35,696 nucleotides of DNA from Bacteroidales bacterium (GCA_024400495.1 JAKSMR010000025.1:1-35696), one strand, 5' to 3'; counted from the first letter of the stretch, positions 1 to 8,802 are shown. The notes: generated by a model not told the origin, from the sequence alone. A program made the numbers and translations.

Positions 1-126
1 TTGAAAAAGCTGCCCTACGACCAGCTGATAGCCTACAGGAGCAAGTCCACCGGCGAGATCAAGTGGATACACGTAAGCTACTGCCAGTCGGGCAACCGCG
101 GGTTGAGCTTCAGCAAGTATGTGTAA
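1..126 (+). CDS. M15-type peptidase, C-terminal 41 residues (partial)
   Basis: Open reading frame entering from the left edge and ending at TAA 124-126. The visible residues include DQLIAY and then KWIHVSY followed by a GNRG stretch. This resembles the end of phage-derived D-Ala-D-Ala carboxypeptidase/endolysin proteins (peptidase M15), where the His of the WIHVS motif is the last zinc ligand. Such proteins cleave peptidoglycan peptides. In Bacteroidales chromosomes they are often found beside small membrane proteins, like those at the right edge of this window. The catalytic core lies outside the window, so the family call rests on a short tail only. The TTG at position 1 is read as Leu inside a longer gene, not as a start. 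Confidence 0.55.
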   Translation: MKKLPYDQLIAYRSKSTGEIKWIHVSYCQSGNRGLSFSKYV

Positions 127-140
127 GGTGGTTTTGTATA

Positions 141-177
141 CTGGTGAACTGGTGAACTGCAATTGCAAGCGACTTTT
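141..177 (+). repeat. Octamer array plus TTGCAAGCGACTTTT motif (copy 1)
   Basis: Fifteen bases after the M15 stop come two copies of CTGGTGAA (141-156), then CTGC with the perfect palindrome TGCAATTGCA (158-167), then TTGCAAGCGACTTTT (163-177). The same order recurs on the minus strand at 34935-34986, and in a diverged form at 7815-7860. It is read as a dispersed intergenic repeat. Function is unknown. Confidence 0.6.
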
Positions 178-207
178 CAAGTCTTGAATAGCATGTCAAT
201 ATATAGC

Positions 208-247
208 AAGACAGCCCCATGGTATAGGTGAGGCTGTCTTTTTTTTT
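208..247 (+). terminator. Rho-independent terminator
   Basis: A 9-bp perfect stem, AAGACAGCC (208-216) with GGCTGTCTT (232-240), has a 15-base loop and is followed by a run of T up to 247. The T run lies on the plus side, so it best fits termination of the M15 gene. The typA transcript converges on the same hairpin from the other side and may also end here. Confidence 0.75.
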
Positions 248-264
248 GTGTGATATCTTTTGTG

Positions 265-2100
265 TTATTCGGCGGAGAGGCCGGCGGCGATACGGGCGCG
301 TTTGCGCTCGATCTCGTCGAGGATGATCTTGCGGATGCGGAGGCTGGAGGGTGTGATCTCCAGGTACTCGTCTTCGCGGATGTACTCCATGGCTTCTTCA
401 AGGCTGAACTTGATGGGGGGCGTGGTGGTGGACTTGTCGTCGGCGCTCTTGGAACGCATGTTGGTGAGGTTCTTGGCGGTGACGACGTTGATTACGATGT
501 CGTTGCCGGGACGGAGGCTTTCGCCGATGACCTGTCCGGAGTAGACGTGCTCGCCGGGCTCGATGAAGAAGGGGCCGCGGTCCTGCAGCTTGCTGATGGA
601 GTAGGCTGTGCTCTCGCCGGTCTCTTTGGCGATGAGGGCACCCATCTTGTGATCGCCGATCTCGCCCTTCCAGGGCTCGAAGCCGTTGAAGCGGTGGGCG
701 ATGACGGCTTCGCCGTTGGTGGCGGTGAGGAGGGTGTTGCGGAGGCCTATGATGCCTCGCGAGGGGATGGTGAATTCGAGCTGCACGCGGTCGCCTTTGG
801 TGTCGATGGTGCCTACCTCACCTTTGCGGCGGGTGACGACGTCGATGACCTTGCTGCTGAACTCCTCGGGGACGAGGACGGTGAGCTGCTCGATGGGCTC
901 GCACTTCTGGCCGTCGATCTCTTTGATGATGACCTTGGGCTGGCCTACCTGGAGCTCGTAGCCTTCTCGACGCATGGTTTCGATGAGGATGGAGAGGTGG
1001 AGGATGCCGCGGCCGAAGACGAGGAGGGCGTCGGGGGAGCCGGTCTCTTCGATGCGCATGGCGAGGTTCTTCTCAAGCTCTTTGAAGAGACGGTCGCGGA
1101 GGTGGCGGGAGGTGACGAACTTGCCTTCTTTGCCGAAGAAGGGGGAGTTGTTGATGGTGAAGAGCATGCTCATGGTAGGCTCGTCGATCTTGATGGGGGG
1201 CAGGGGGTCGGGGTTGTCGACGTCGCAGATGGAGTCGCCGATTTCGAAGGCGACGTTCTTGTCGAGGTCGAGGAGGACGGCGCAGATCTCGCCGGCTTCG
1301 ACGGGGGTCTTGATGCGCTCTTTTCCGAGGCCTTCGAAGGTGTAGAGCTCCTTGACGTGGGATTTGACCTGGCTGCCGTCGCGTTTGGCGAGGACGATGG
1401 GCTGACCGGCGACGAGGGTGCCGCGGTTCATGCGTCCTACGGCGATGCGGCCGAGGTAGGAGGAGTAGTCGAGGGAGGAGATCATCATCTGGGTGTTGCC
1501 GTCGGCCACGCGGGGAGCGGGGATCTTGTCGATGATGAGGTCCATGAGGTAGGTGATGTCCTCGGTGGGGGTGTTCCAGTCGGGGCCCATCCATCCGTTC
1601 TTGGCGCTGCCGTAGGCGGTGGCGAAGTCGAGCTGGTCGTTGCTGGCGCCGAGGTTGAACATGAGGTCGAAGACGGCCTCCTGGGTGAGCTCGGGGTCGC
1701 AGTTGGGCTTGTCGACTTTGTTGATGACCACGATGGGCTTGAGGCCGAGTTCGATGGCTTTCTGGAGGACGAAGCGGGTCTGGGGCATGGGGCCTTCGAA
1801 GGCGTCGACGACGAGGAGTACGCCGTCGGCCATATTGAGCACGCGTTCCACCTCACCGCCGAAGTCGCTGTGGCCGGGGGTGTCGATGATGTTGATCTTG
1901 GTCTCTTTGTAGCGGATGGAGACGTTCTTGGAGAGGATGGTGATGCCGCGTTCGCGTTCGAGGTCGTTGTTGTCGAGGATGAGGTCGCCAGTCTCCTGGT
2001 TCTCGCGGAAGAGCTGGGCTTGATGCAGCATACGGTCTACCAGGGTGGTCTTACCATGGTCGACGTGTGCAATAATAGCAACATTGCGAATATTTTGCAT
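265..2100 (-). CDS. typA: Ribosome-associated GTPase TypA/BipA
   Basis: Complete 611-residue protein, the usual length for TypA/BipA, a translational GTPase of the EF-G superfamily that binds the 70S ribosome and supports growth under stress and ribosome assembly. Visible GTPase motifs are G1 HVDHGKTT (12-19), the RGIT switch I (51-54), G3 DTPGH (73-77) and G4 NKVD (127-130). Domain II and the EF-G III/V-like domains follow, with the TypA-specific C-terminal domain at the end (RGIIGLR, and GQVIGE about residue 500). The start ATG (2098-2100) lies 37 bp downstream of a good Bacteroidota -7 box. The gene appears monocistronic. Its opposite strand is open over almost the full length, a codon-usage side effect. 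Confidence 0.97.
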   Translation of the reverse strand: MQNIRNVAIIAHVDHGKTTLVDRMLHQAQLFRENQETGDLILDNNDLERERGITILSKNVSIRYKETKINIIDTPGHSDFGGEVERVLNMADGVLLVVDAFEGPMPQTRFVLQKAIELGLKPIVVINKVDKPNCDPELTQEAVFDLMFNLGASNDQLDFATAYGSAKNGWMGPDWNTPTEDITYLMDLIIDKIPAPRVADGNTQMMISSLDYSSYLGRIAVGRMNRGTLVAGQPIVLAKRDGSQVKSHVKELYTFEGLGKERIKTPVEAGEICAVLLDLDKNVAFEIGDSICDVDNPDPLPPIKIDEPTMSMLFTINNSPFFGKEGKFVTSRHLRDRLFKELEKNLAMRIEETGSPDALLVFGRGILHLSILIETMRREGYELQVGQPKVIIKEIDGQKCEPIEQLTVLVPEEFSSKVIDVVTRRKGEVGTIDTKGDRVQLEFTIPSRGIIGLRNTLLTATNGEAVIAHRFNGFEPWKGEIGDHKMGALIAKETGESTAYSISKLQDRGPFFIEPGEHVYSGQVIGESLRPGNDIVINVVTAKNLTNMRSKSADDKSTTTPPIKFSLEEAMEYIREDEYLEITPSSLRIRKIILDEIERKRARIAAGLSAE

Positions 2101-2137
2101 AGTATTATACGATTAATGGTGTCACACTAAAAACGTG

Positions 2138-2167
2138 CAAAATTACATAAAAATATTGGATTACCAA
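2138..2167 (-). promoter_or_regulatory. Bacteroidota-type promoter of typA
   Basis: On the minus strand, TTG (2165-2167) is followed after 19 bp by TAATTTTG (2138-2145), matching the TAnnTTTG -7 consensus. The typA start codon is about 37 bp downstream. Confidence 0.75.
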
Positions 2168-2353
2168 TAAAAATATTTGCAGATGTGTCTCTGGACGGAG
2201 TTGTTGATTGACTCGAGGAATTGTGTTGCTGGAAGTTTGAGTGTTGAAATACAGTTTGTTGTGTGTGGGCTTGTTTGTTTGTTGAAGATGTTGTAGATTT
2301 CTGTCTTGGAGAACTGTAGGGAAGTGTCGTTTCTGAGTCTGGCCAACGTCCAG

Positions 2354-2489
2354 TCAGCGCCTTATCAAATCCGTATCAAATCCGACTCAAATCCGACTCA
2401 ATTCCCACAAAAGCCGGAATTGAGTCGGAATTGAGTGGGAATTGAGTGGGGATTGAGTCGGATTTGATAGCACGCAGATAGGGCGCTGA
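2354..2489. repeat. 11-bp-phased palindromic array (array A)
   Basis: Ten consecutive 11-bp units run in strict register from 2363 to about 2470. Units 1-4 are variants of TATCAAATCCG / ACTCAATTCCC. Unit 5 (2407-2417) is the centre. Units 6-10 are the reverse-complement type, AATTGAGTCGG / GATTGAGTCGG / ATTTGATAG. The centre folds as an 11-bp perfect hairpin, GACTCAATTCC (2395-2405) with GGAATTGAGTC (2416-2426). Outer arms TCAGCGCC (2354-2361) and GGCGCTGA (2482-2489) are also inverted repeats. A shorter relative lies at 28952-29014. Confidence 0.85.
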
Positions 2490-2716
2490 TGGCTGCCTTG
2501 CCCCTTGTTCTTGGCCGGAACCAGGAGGCTGGGAACTTTCCAGAAAAGCGAGGAGGGCACCTGTCTGCAGAGGCTCGCGAAGGTGGATTTCTGCTCTCGG
2601 GATGAAGATTTGTAGGGATTGTGTAACTAATTGAAAATCACCCACCCCCATGAAGATATGCCGGTGGGGTGGGGAAGGTGTGGTGTTAAATTTTTCTATA
2701 TTATAGATTTATTTAT
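2490..2716. other. Non-coding stretch upstream of the 2751 gene
   Basis: Together with 2168-2353 and array A, this forms about 650 bp without a supported gene. It contains one GC-rich hairpin, CCACCCC (2644-2650) with GGGGTGG (2668-2674), just upstream of the next promoter, possibly a terminator-like or regulatory structure. Nothing else is recognised. Confidence 0.5.
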
Positions 2717-2724
2717 TATCTTTG
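2717..2724 (+). promoter_or_regulatory. -7 box for the 2751 gene
   Basis: TATCTTTG, an exact TAnnTTTG match, 26 bp before the ATG at 2751. The -33 region is AT-rich without a clear TTG. The box shows that an upstream in-frame ATG at 2631 cannot be the start. Confidence 0.7.
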
Positions 2725-2750
2725 CAAATCCAAACAAACTCCTTCTACCT

Positions 2751-3422
2751 ATGAAAAAGACCTTCGTATTGCTGCTCCTTGTTGCTGCCACGCTGGTGGC
2801 ATCGGCACAGACTTTCAGAACCTACTCACGATCCCACGGCATCGGCGTCTTTGGCGGCGGCTTCATGCTCCCCAACCACGCGATTGTGGACCAATGGGGA
2901 AAGGCTCTGACTCCGGTTGACTACAACGCCTCGAGGGTATCTCCCCACTTAGGCCTTCAGTATTCCTCGTTCCGTTCCGGCACGGGCCTCACCAAAGGCT
3001 ATACGCTCTATGCCAGCTATGGCACCCATGTCTTCAGAGGCACGGTGGCTGACACGGCAGTCTACCTTGTCGATAACGTAAGCAATCGCATCTCCTTCGG
3101 GCTGAGCTATAGCCTCGGCTACAACTTCGACGATGTCGTCGTCCTCCTCGGCGGCATAGGCTGGGGGTCGGATGTGCTGGTCGACAAGAACAACTCCCGC
3201 CTCAAGTCCATCAGTACCTACTTCCTGGTGGTCACCGGCCGCTACATCCTCAGCGAGCATTTCTACCTCCAGGCCGACGCCAGCATGGGCCTGATCCGCA
3301 ACGGTTTCATGAGTAACTTCTTCAACGACAACTCTAGCTTTACCGTTGGCGACAGACTCTCCTGCTACCTCACGGATGTCCACCCCTTGCGCCTCAATAT
3401 CGGCGTCGGATACCTCTTCTAA
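2751..3422 (+). CDS. Secreted outer-membrane beta-barrel-like protein, unknown function
   Basis: 223 residues. It begins with a clear signal peptide (MKKTFVLLLLVAATLVASAQ, cleavage probably after residue 20). The remainder is rich in alternating polar/aromatic strands (LGLQYSSF, YTLYASYG, SFGLSYSLGYNF, YFLVVTGRYIL, LRLNIGVGYLF) and ends with Phe, as many outer-membrane beta-barrels do. No family name is recognised. It is the first of three secreted-protein genes on the same strand, 67 bp before the next. The start is set by the promoter at 2717. It could be a small porin-like barrel or an assembly partner of the downstream M48 protein; both are inferences from context. Confidence 0.75.
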   Translation: MKKTFVLLLLVAATLVASAQTFRTYSRSHGIGVFGGGFMLPNHAIVDQWGKALTPVDYNASRVSPHLGLQYSSFRSGTGLTKGYTLYASYGTHVFRGTVADTAVYLVDNVSNRISFGLSYSLGYNFDDVVVLLGGIGWGSDVLVDKNNSRLKSISTYFLVVTGRYILSEHFYLQADASMGLIRNGFMSNFFNDNSSFTVGDRLSCYLTDVHPLRLNIGVGYLF

Positions 3423-3489
3423 AGGCGGTCTCTCTAAAATTGAACGGCCTTTCTAAAATAGAATTGACAACAGAAAAAATACACAACCC

Positions 3490-4941
3490 ATGAAAAAGCT
3501 ATCCCTCTTCTTTGCCATGATGATGGCAGTAGCGGTATGGGCTCAGATGCCCTACGTCCAGTTCCGCGAGACGAGCAAAGACCTCAACTATGCCAGCATG
3601 AACAACGCCGTCGTGTTGGCTAAAACCAGCGAAGGTGTGCTGGCTGTCGTCCCCGGCACCCGCACCTTTATGAAGAACTGCGTCATCAGCGGCCACTATT
3701 TCCTTCGCATGATCGACAACAACGGCAACACCCTCCGCGAGGTCATGCTTCCCGGAACGGAAGACACCAAAGTCTTCGGTGCCATCCTGCCCCTCAGGAT
3801 CACCGGCACCTTCGTCGACGGCAAAGCCTATCTGGCTTACCTCAACGACGGCAAGCTCATGCGTACCGTCATTGATCCCGCCACTATGCAGGTCCTCTCC
3901 TCCGAGCCTATGCCCGAGGTCACCAACGAAGGCCTCGTGTATCTCCTCTGCTCCTACTCCCCCAGCCGCGACTTTGTGGCTATGGCTGTGGCCAGTAAGA
4001 ACGGCGACCATCTGATGCTGCTCGACGAGACCCTCATGCCCCTCTGGGTGAAGAACCCCAACATGATTGACTGGATCAGGGTCGACGACCAGGGCAACCT
4101 CTATCAGGCTACCGACAAAGTCGACGAGAGTGGTACCCATATCAGAATGACTATGCATGGTGCCGACGGCCATGTGGCCCAAGAGAGCGCCACCTTCCCC
4201 CAGGCTATGAAAGTCCGTTACCTCAATGCCGACAACGGCGTGGTAGTTGCCATGGGTGTTGTGGCCTGTGACGAGCAGAGCAAGAAAGACAAGTATGTGA
4301 CCTATGACCGTATCGCCGGCATCGCTTACGACTTCAGCAGCCGCCAGGCCAAGATCAGCATCGAGAACATCACCAGCGACGAGCTCAACGTCTTTGCCGG
4401 AGCTCCCACCAAGAAACCCAACAAAGTCGGTAGGGCTGACGGCCTCGTGGTTCATCGCTCCCTCGGCACCTCCTTCGGCGGCGTAGCCGTGGTCGACCGC
4501 TGCTGGAGCGTGACCACCAGAGATGCCTCCACAGGTATGACCACCACCGATTACTACAACCTGGGAACCCTCGTGATGGCTGTCGACAAGAACGCCCGCA
4601 TCCTCTGGCATCTGCCCTTCCGCAATTATACCAAGGAGGCTCTCGATGATCAGATGTTCTCCCGTGCCCAGCTCTTCGAGCAGGGCGAGAACATCTATTT
4701 CCTCCATGTCGAGAGCGACTGCCTGCCCGTTTACGATGTCTCCAACCCCTCTGCCCGTTTCAACCCTGCCATCAAGCATGGCAAGCATGGCCTCTACTGC
4801 ATCGACCGCCAGGGCAACGTGACCAAGAGCGCCCTCAAGCTCGACGGCTGCACCTTCGGATCCCCCTTCCGTACCAGCTCTAGCAGCCTCATCCTCTTCC
4901 AGGGTCTCACCCGAGGCGGCTTTGCCGACATCCAGTTCTAA
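3490..4941 (+). CDS. Secreted protein of unknown function (propeller-like)
   Basis: 483 residues with an N-terminal signal peptide (about residues 1-19, ending AVWAQ). The mature part has recurring strand-rich segments containing phrases such as RMIDNNGN, LMLLDETLMPLW, RVDDQGNLYQATDK, MAVDKNARILWHLPF and YCIDRQGNV. These are reminiscent of the repeats of a beta-propeller, where each blade reports a value and an ID/D..GN turn. No catalytic motif or membrane segment was seen beyond the signal. It sits between the barrel-like gene and the M48 gene with short spacers (67 and 161 bp), suggesting a shared role in the envelope. Family membership was not recognised. Confidence 0.75.
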   Translation: MKKLSLFFAMMMAVAVWAQMPYVQFRETSKDLNYASMNNAVVLAKTSEGVLAVVPGTRTFMKNCVISGHYFLRMIDNNGNTLREVMLPGTEDTKVFGAILPLRITGTFVDGKAYLAYLNDGKLMRTVIDPATMQVLSSEPMPEVTNEGLVYLLCSYSPSRDFVAMAVASKNGDHLMLLDETLMPLWVKNPNMIDWIRVDDQGNLYQATDKVDESGTHIRMTMHGADGHVAQESATFPQAMKVRYLNADNGVVVAMGVVACDEQSKKDKYVTYDRIAGIAYDFSSRQAKISIENITSDELNVFAGAPTKKPNKVGRADGLVVHRSLGTSFGGVAVVDRCWSVTTRDASTGMTTTDYYNLGTLVMAVDKNARILWHLPFRNYTKEALDDQMFSRAQLFEQGENIYFLHVESDCLPVYDVSNPSARFNPAIKHGKHGLYCIDRQGNVTKSALKLDGCTFGSPFRTSSSSLILFQGLTRGGFADIQF

Positions 4942-4954
4942 ATAACGCCAACAG

Positions 4955-4985
4955 CAGCCCCTTGCCACCTGGCGAAGGGCTGTTT
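4955..4985 (+). terminator. Possible hairpin terminator or attenuator
   Basis: CAGCCCCTTGCC (4955-4966) pairs imperfectly with GGCGAAGGGCTG (4971-4982), followed by TTT only. The stem is good but the T tract is short, so it may attenuate rather than stop transcription into the M48 gene. Confidence 0.45.
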
Positions 4986-5102
4986 CCCATAACTCGTAAA
5001 TTGCAGATAGAAGAAGGTGACCATTGGAAGGCTCATGAAAACAGAGCTTTCGAGGTTGCCTGAAATTACCGAAACATTCCCGCGATATAGAAACGAACCT
5101 TT

Positions 5103-7712
5103 ATGAAACGACTCCTCCTCCTTCTGGCTCTCACAGCCTCCCTCGCCGCCACCGCCCAGCAGGATCTCGGCCATTTCTCCGGACTCCGCTCCCAAGGCCC
5201 CATCCCCGCCGACCTGCGCAAGAACCTCGAAGAGCTCTACACCGAGGACAAGCAGCGTGTGCGTGACTACAACGATGGCCGCCTCGCCAACCGCGACCAG
5301 GTGCTCCGACAGTCCTATTTCATCAACAGGCTCACCACCAACGGCCGCATCCTCTATGGCGACCCCATCACCCGCATGGTGGAAGCCATCGCCGACACCC
5401 TCCTGGTCGACTACCCCGAGCTTCGTAGCGAGCTCCGCTTCTACAGCCTCAAGAACGCTACCGCCAACGCCTTCACCACCGGACAGGGCATGATCTTCGT
5501 CAACCTCGGTCTCGTGGCCCAGTGTGAGACCGAAGCCCAGCTGGCTTATGTCATCAGCCACGAGATCGTACACTACTACCGCCGCCACAATGCCGAGGAG
5601 CTGGCCCGCAAGAAGGCCAACCCCAAAGACCGCAACGACCAGCTTGCCGCCTTCCTCCGCCGCCACAACCGCTCCTTCGAGATGGAGCACGAGGCCGACT
5701 CGCTGGGTCTGGTGCTCTTCTACCTCCCCAGCCCCTACTACAAGCAGGTGGCCGACGGCGTCTTCGATGTGCTCCAGTTCGCCCAGCTGCCCTTCGACGA
5801 GGTGCCCTTCGACACCACCGCCTTCAACACCCCCTACTACAAGCTCCCCTCGCAGTATTTCCTCGATAAGGTGGGTGCTATCACCATCGACGACAATACC
5901 GACGACTCCCAGAGCACCCATCCCAACATCCGCAAACGTCGTGCCCGCGTCGGCGAGATGCTCATAGGGCACCATGGAGGCAGCCATTTCGTCACCGTCA
6001 GCCAGCAGGAGTTCCTCTATCTGCGCGACCTTGCCCGCATGGAATGTATTCGCCAGCAGCTTATCGACAACGAGCCCGTCGACGCCTACTACAACAGCAT
6101 GGTCATGCTGCGCAGCCATCCCGGCAACGCCTTCCTCCTCGACGCCCAGGCACAGGCCCTCTACACCATCGCCCGCACCATGTGCAAAGGAGGCCGCATC
6201 GACAACGCCAACAAGCATCAGGGCGAGATCCATCAGCTCTATCACCTCTTCAGCCATCTCAGCCCCTCCGAAGCCTGTTTCGTAGCCCTCCATCAGGCGT
6301 GGACCGCCCACCAGGCCCTCCCCGACAACGCCCATCTCCTCGGCCTCTGCCGCTCTCTGGCAGGAACCATCCACGACGAGTGCCATCATGTGCGCCCCGA
6401 TTTCTCTGCCACCTTCGACACCGTCCCCGCCGCCGATCAGGCTGCCTCTGCCGGCAAATACGCCCACATCCGTCGCAAAAACTCCTCCGGCGCCACCAAT
6501 CCCGCACGCTACGCCTTCACCGACCTCATGCAGAGCGACCCCTCCTTCGTCACCTTCCTCGACAGCAGCCTTGTCGCCCAGCGTAAAGATACTGCCGCCG
6601 CCGAAGGTAAGGTATTTCTCTTTGACCCCTTCTATGGTGTTTATGACAACGCCAACGATGAGATCCGTTACCGCCGTTCTGCCGCCCTCGAAGAAGATCT
6701 TGTAGGCTATGTACCCCAGATAGCAAGAGGGCTTGGCATCGACATCGTCGATTTCTCCGATCCCGCGTTGCGTAGTCACGACGACGACATCTTCTACAAC
6801 GATTTCGTCACCCTCGTAGAGTGGACCACCGAGTACCTCTCCAGGCAGGATATCCCCAACAACCGGCTCTTCACCCAGCCCGGCATGGACGCCATGAGTG
6901 CCCGCTACGATGCCCACCTGCTCTCCATCAACAACGTCCTCAATGTCGAGTATCCCGGCATCTTCACGAGCGACGAGACCTACACCCACAACCGCGTCAT
7001 CGACACCAAGGCCGCCCAGACCCTCGTCTCCCGTACCCAGAGCTACTGGTGGAAGAACAGCCGCAACCTCATCAACAACGAGATCCATACCACCCTCCAG
7101 CGCGCCCAAGGCTATAAAGGCCCCAGCGGCTATTTCGGCCGTCGCATGGGCGTCACCGCAGGCGTCGCCGTCGACTTCCCCCTCTTCAACGAACCCTTCG
7201 AACGCCATCCCGGCAAGACCGTCGACCTCCGTCCCGCCCTCGGAGTCGAGTATGTGGTCAAAGAAGACCGCAGCATCGCCCTCTCTTTCGACTATAACGG
7301 CACCCAGTTCGACTGCGGTCGCGACCCCCTTGCCCACGCCGACATCCTCAGCCTCTCCCTCACCTACCGCTTCTATTCCCGCACCCCCGCACCCATGGGA
7401 CGCTACGTAGGCGTAGGTCTCATAGGCAACCGCGTTGCCCTCCAGCCCGCCGATCCAGCCGCCACCTTCACCTATCTCCAGCCCTCCTACTATCGCGGAG
7501 GCATCCAGTGCGAGATCGGCCGCAACATCATGGTAGGCACCCGCATGTACCTCAACTACGGCACCCGCTTCAACCTCACCGTCGCCAACTTCTCCGAACC
7601 CTTCGAACGATGGTACGACGACAGCCTTGTGGCCGTGCGCAAGATGAACGCCAACCTCTGGATGGCCAACATCCTCATGTTCCACATCAACCTCGGCTTC
7701 CTGCCCTTCTGA
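5103..7712 (+). CDS. Secreted M48-family metalloprotease with long C-terminal extension
   Basis: 869 residues, much longer than ordinary M48 peptidases (about 250-500). A signal peptide covers about residues 1-19 (ending ATAQQ). The peptidase domain carries the zinc motif HEIVH (153-157), with the third ligand in EHEAD (Glu195, Asp199). This is the HExxH...ExxxD gluzincin pattern of the M48/BepA/Oma1 group, which act in membrane-protein quality control. Beyond about residue 450 there is no known fold visible. The last ~200 residues have barrel-like strands (GVTAGVAVDF, IALSFDYNGTQF, ILSLSLTYRFY, YVGVGLIGNRV) and the protein ends in Phe. The extension could therefore be an outer-membrane barrel; this is inference. 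Codon use is strongly C-ending, which leaves the opposite strand open. Confidence 0.85.
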   Translation: MKRLLLLLALTASLAATAQQDLGHFSGLRSQGPIPADLRKNLEELYTEDKQRVRDYNDGRLANRDQVLRQSYFINRLTTNGRILYGDPITRMVEAIADTLLVDYPELRSELRFYSLKNATANAFTTGQGMIFVNLGLVAQCETEAQLAYVISHEIVHYYRRHNAEELARKKANPKDRNDQLAAFLRRHNRSFEMEHEADSLGLVLFYLPSPYYKQVADGVFDVLQFAQLPFDEVPFDTTAFNTPYYKLPSQYFLDKVGAITIDDNTDDSQSTHPNIRKRRARVGEMLIGHHGGSHFVTVSQQEFLYLRDLARMECIRQQLIDNEPVDAYYNSMVMLRSHPGNAFLLDAQAQALYTIARTMCKGGRIDNANKHQGEIHQLYHLFSHLSPSEACFVALHQAWTAHQALPDNAHLLGLCRSLAGTIHDECHHVRPDFSATFDTVPAADQAASAGKYAHIRRKNSSGATNPARYAFTDLMQSDPSFVTFLDSSLVAQRKDTAAAEGKVFLFDPFYGVYDNANDEIRYRRSAALEEDLVGYVPQIARGLGIDIVDFSDPALRSHDDDIFYNDFVTLVEWTTEYLSRQDIPNNRLFTQPGMDAMSARYDAHLLSINNVLNVEYPGIFTSDETYTHNRVIDTKAAQTLVSRTQSYWWKNSRNLINNEIHTTLQRAQGYKGPSGYFGRRMGVTAGVAVDFPLFNEPFERHPGKTVDLRPALGVEYVVKEDRSIALSFDYNGTQFDCGRDPLAHADILSLSLTYRFYSRTPAPMGRYVGVGLIGNRVALQPADPAATFTYLQPSYYRGGIQCEIGRNIMVGTRMYLNYGTRFNLTVANFSEPFERWYDDSLVAVRKMNANLWMANILMFHINLGFLPF

Positions 7713-7742
7713 TCCCCACCCTTAGTGGAACAGAGAAACAAA

Positions 7743-7785
7743 GCACAGGCGACCTTCCGTTAAGGAAAGGCCGCTTGTTTTTTTT
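7743..7785 (+). terminator. Rho-independent terminator after the M48 gene
   Basis: ACAGGCGACCTTCC (7745-7758) pairs imperfectly with GGAAAGGCCGCTTGT (7763-7777), followed by an unbroken T run to 7785. Confidence 0.7.
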
Positions 7786-7814
7786 CCGCTGCCGGAGAGT
7801 CGACTCCCCGGATA

Positions 7815-7860
7815 GTTGTCAACTGGTTAACTGGTGAACTGGTGAACTGCGTTGCAGTTG
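7815..7860. repeat. Octamer array (copy 2, diverged)
   Basis: Four 8-bp units (GTTGTCAA, CTGGTTAA, CTGGTGAA, CTGGTGAA; 7815-7846) are followed by CTGCGTTGCAG (7847-7857), a small hairpin, and TTGCG plus T run. It has the same order as the copy at 141-177, but the TTGCAAGCGACTTTT block is degraded. It lies between converging genes. Confidence 0.55.
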
Positions 7861-7875
7861 CGTTTTTTTGGGGGG

Positions 7876-8802
7876 TCAGAAATGCTTGCCGCGCTTGAGG
7901 AGGTAGGGCTGCATGATCTGGTCGAAGCCGAGGGCGATGTCGACGGGGATATAGTCGATGTGATACTGGACGGCGTGGCGCTTGAGGGCGTCGGTCTGGC
8001 GTTGCATCTCGGCGGCGTAGTGGGCGGAGAGCTCGTGGGGGAAGGCTTTGATACGGCGGTCGCTCTCCATGTCGATGAACTGGATGGGCTTGTTGCCGAA
8101 GTCGAGGTTCAGCTCTTTGGCCCTGTCGAAGGTGTGAAAAAGGATGACCTCGTGCTTGCAATGGCGCAGGTGGCGCAGGGCGTCGAAGAGCTCCTCGTGC
8201 TCCTCGGGACGGAGGAAGGCGTCGGTGAAGATGACCACCAGCGAGCGGCGGTGCATCTTCTCTGCCATGAGGTGGAGGCTTTCGGCGATGGAGGTGGGCC
8301 GTTTCTCCATCTTGTCGGCATCGATGGGGCGCAGCAGCCCCTCGAGGATGGTGAGGAGATGGCGCTGGTGGGCGGTGGAGGAGCGCACCTCGGTCTGGAG
8401 GTCGATCTTGTCGGAAAGGAGGGTGAGCCCGAAGGCGTCGCGTTGGCGGACGAGGAGCTCGACGATGACGGCGGCGGCGTAGACAGAAAAGGTCAGCTTG
8501 TTGGGCTCCTGGAAGTTGCCTTGGCGCTCGACGGGGAAATACATCGACGAGGAGTGGTCGATGAGCAGCTGGCAGCGCAGGTTGGTCTCTTCTTCAAAGC
8601 GTTTGACGAAGAGCTTGTCGGTGCGGCCATAGAGCTTCCAGTCGATGTTGCGGGTGGACTCGCCGTTGTTGTAGAGGCGGTGCTCGGCGAACTCGACAGA
8701 GAAGCCGTGGAACGGACTTTTGTGTAGTCCTGTAATAAAACCCTCGACGATCTGATGGGCGCGGAAGTCGAGGGTCTTATATTTCTCCAGTTCTGCTTGC
8801 AT
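7876..8802 (-). CDS. DUF58 domain protein (vWA-like)
   Basis: 308 residues, matching the DUF58 family, which carries a von Willebrand A-like fold and usually works with MoxR-type AAA+ ATPases and Bat proteins. The early segment FRAHQIVEGFITGLHKSPFHG, the NIDWKLYGRTDKLFVKRFEEE block (52-72) and the MIDAS-like metal site DHSSSM (Asp82, Ser84, Ser86) are typical. A second acidic segment, VVIFTDAF, lies about residue 190. No MoxR or Bat genes are present here. The only same-strand neighbour is trxA, 101 bp upstream, so the two may share a transcript. The exact role is not established for the family. Confidence 0.88.
   Translation of the reverse strand: MQAELEKYKTLDFRAHQIVEGFITGLHKSPFHGFSVEFAEHRLYNNGESTRNIDWKLYGRTDKLFVKRFEEETNLRCQLLIDHSSSMYFPVERQGNFQEPNKLTFSVYAAAVIVELLVRQRDAFGLTLLSDKIDLQTEVRSSTAHQRHLLTILEGLLRPIDADKMEKRPTSIAESLHLMAEKMHRRSLVVIFTDAFLRPEEHEELFDALRHLRHCKHEVILFHTFDRAKELNLDFGNKPIQFIDMESDRRIKAFPHELSAHYAAEMQRQTDALKRHAVQYHIDYIPVDIALGFDQIMQPYLLKRGKHF

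Noticed and set aside
250-2130. Long open frame (626 codons) antisense to typA
   Set aside because: Composition is a mirror of a GC3-biased gene (rich in Gly, Asp, Val, Ala) and lacks any motif. TypA on the other strand has full motif support.
2161-2346. 61-codon minus-strand frame upstream of typA
   Set aside because: No recognised motif. It overlaps the typA promoter region and lies next to the palindromic array. It may be a relic, but there is not enough to call a gene.
2354-2489. CRISPR array
   Set aside because: Units are 11 bp without spacers and change to the reverse complement in the second half.
2631-2750. Upstream in-frame extension of the barrel-like gene
   Set aside because: The TATCTTTG box at 2717 lies inside it, and the signal peptide begins at 2751.
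4938-7685. 915-codon open frame antisense to the M48 gene
   Set aside because: Codon-bias shadow; the plus strand has signal peptide, HEIVH and zinc ligand.
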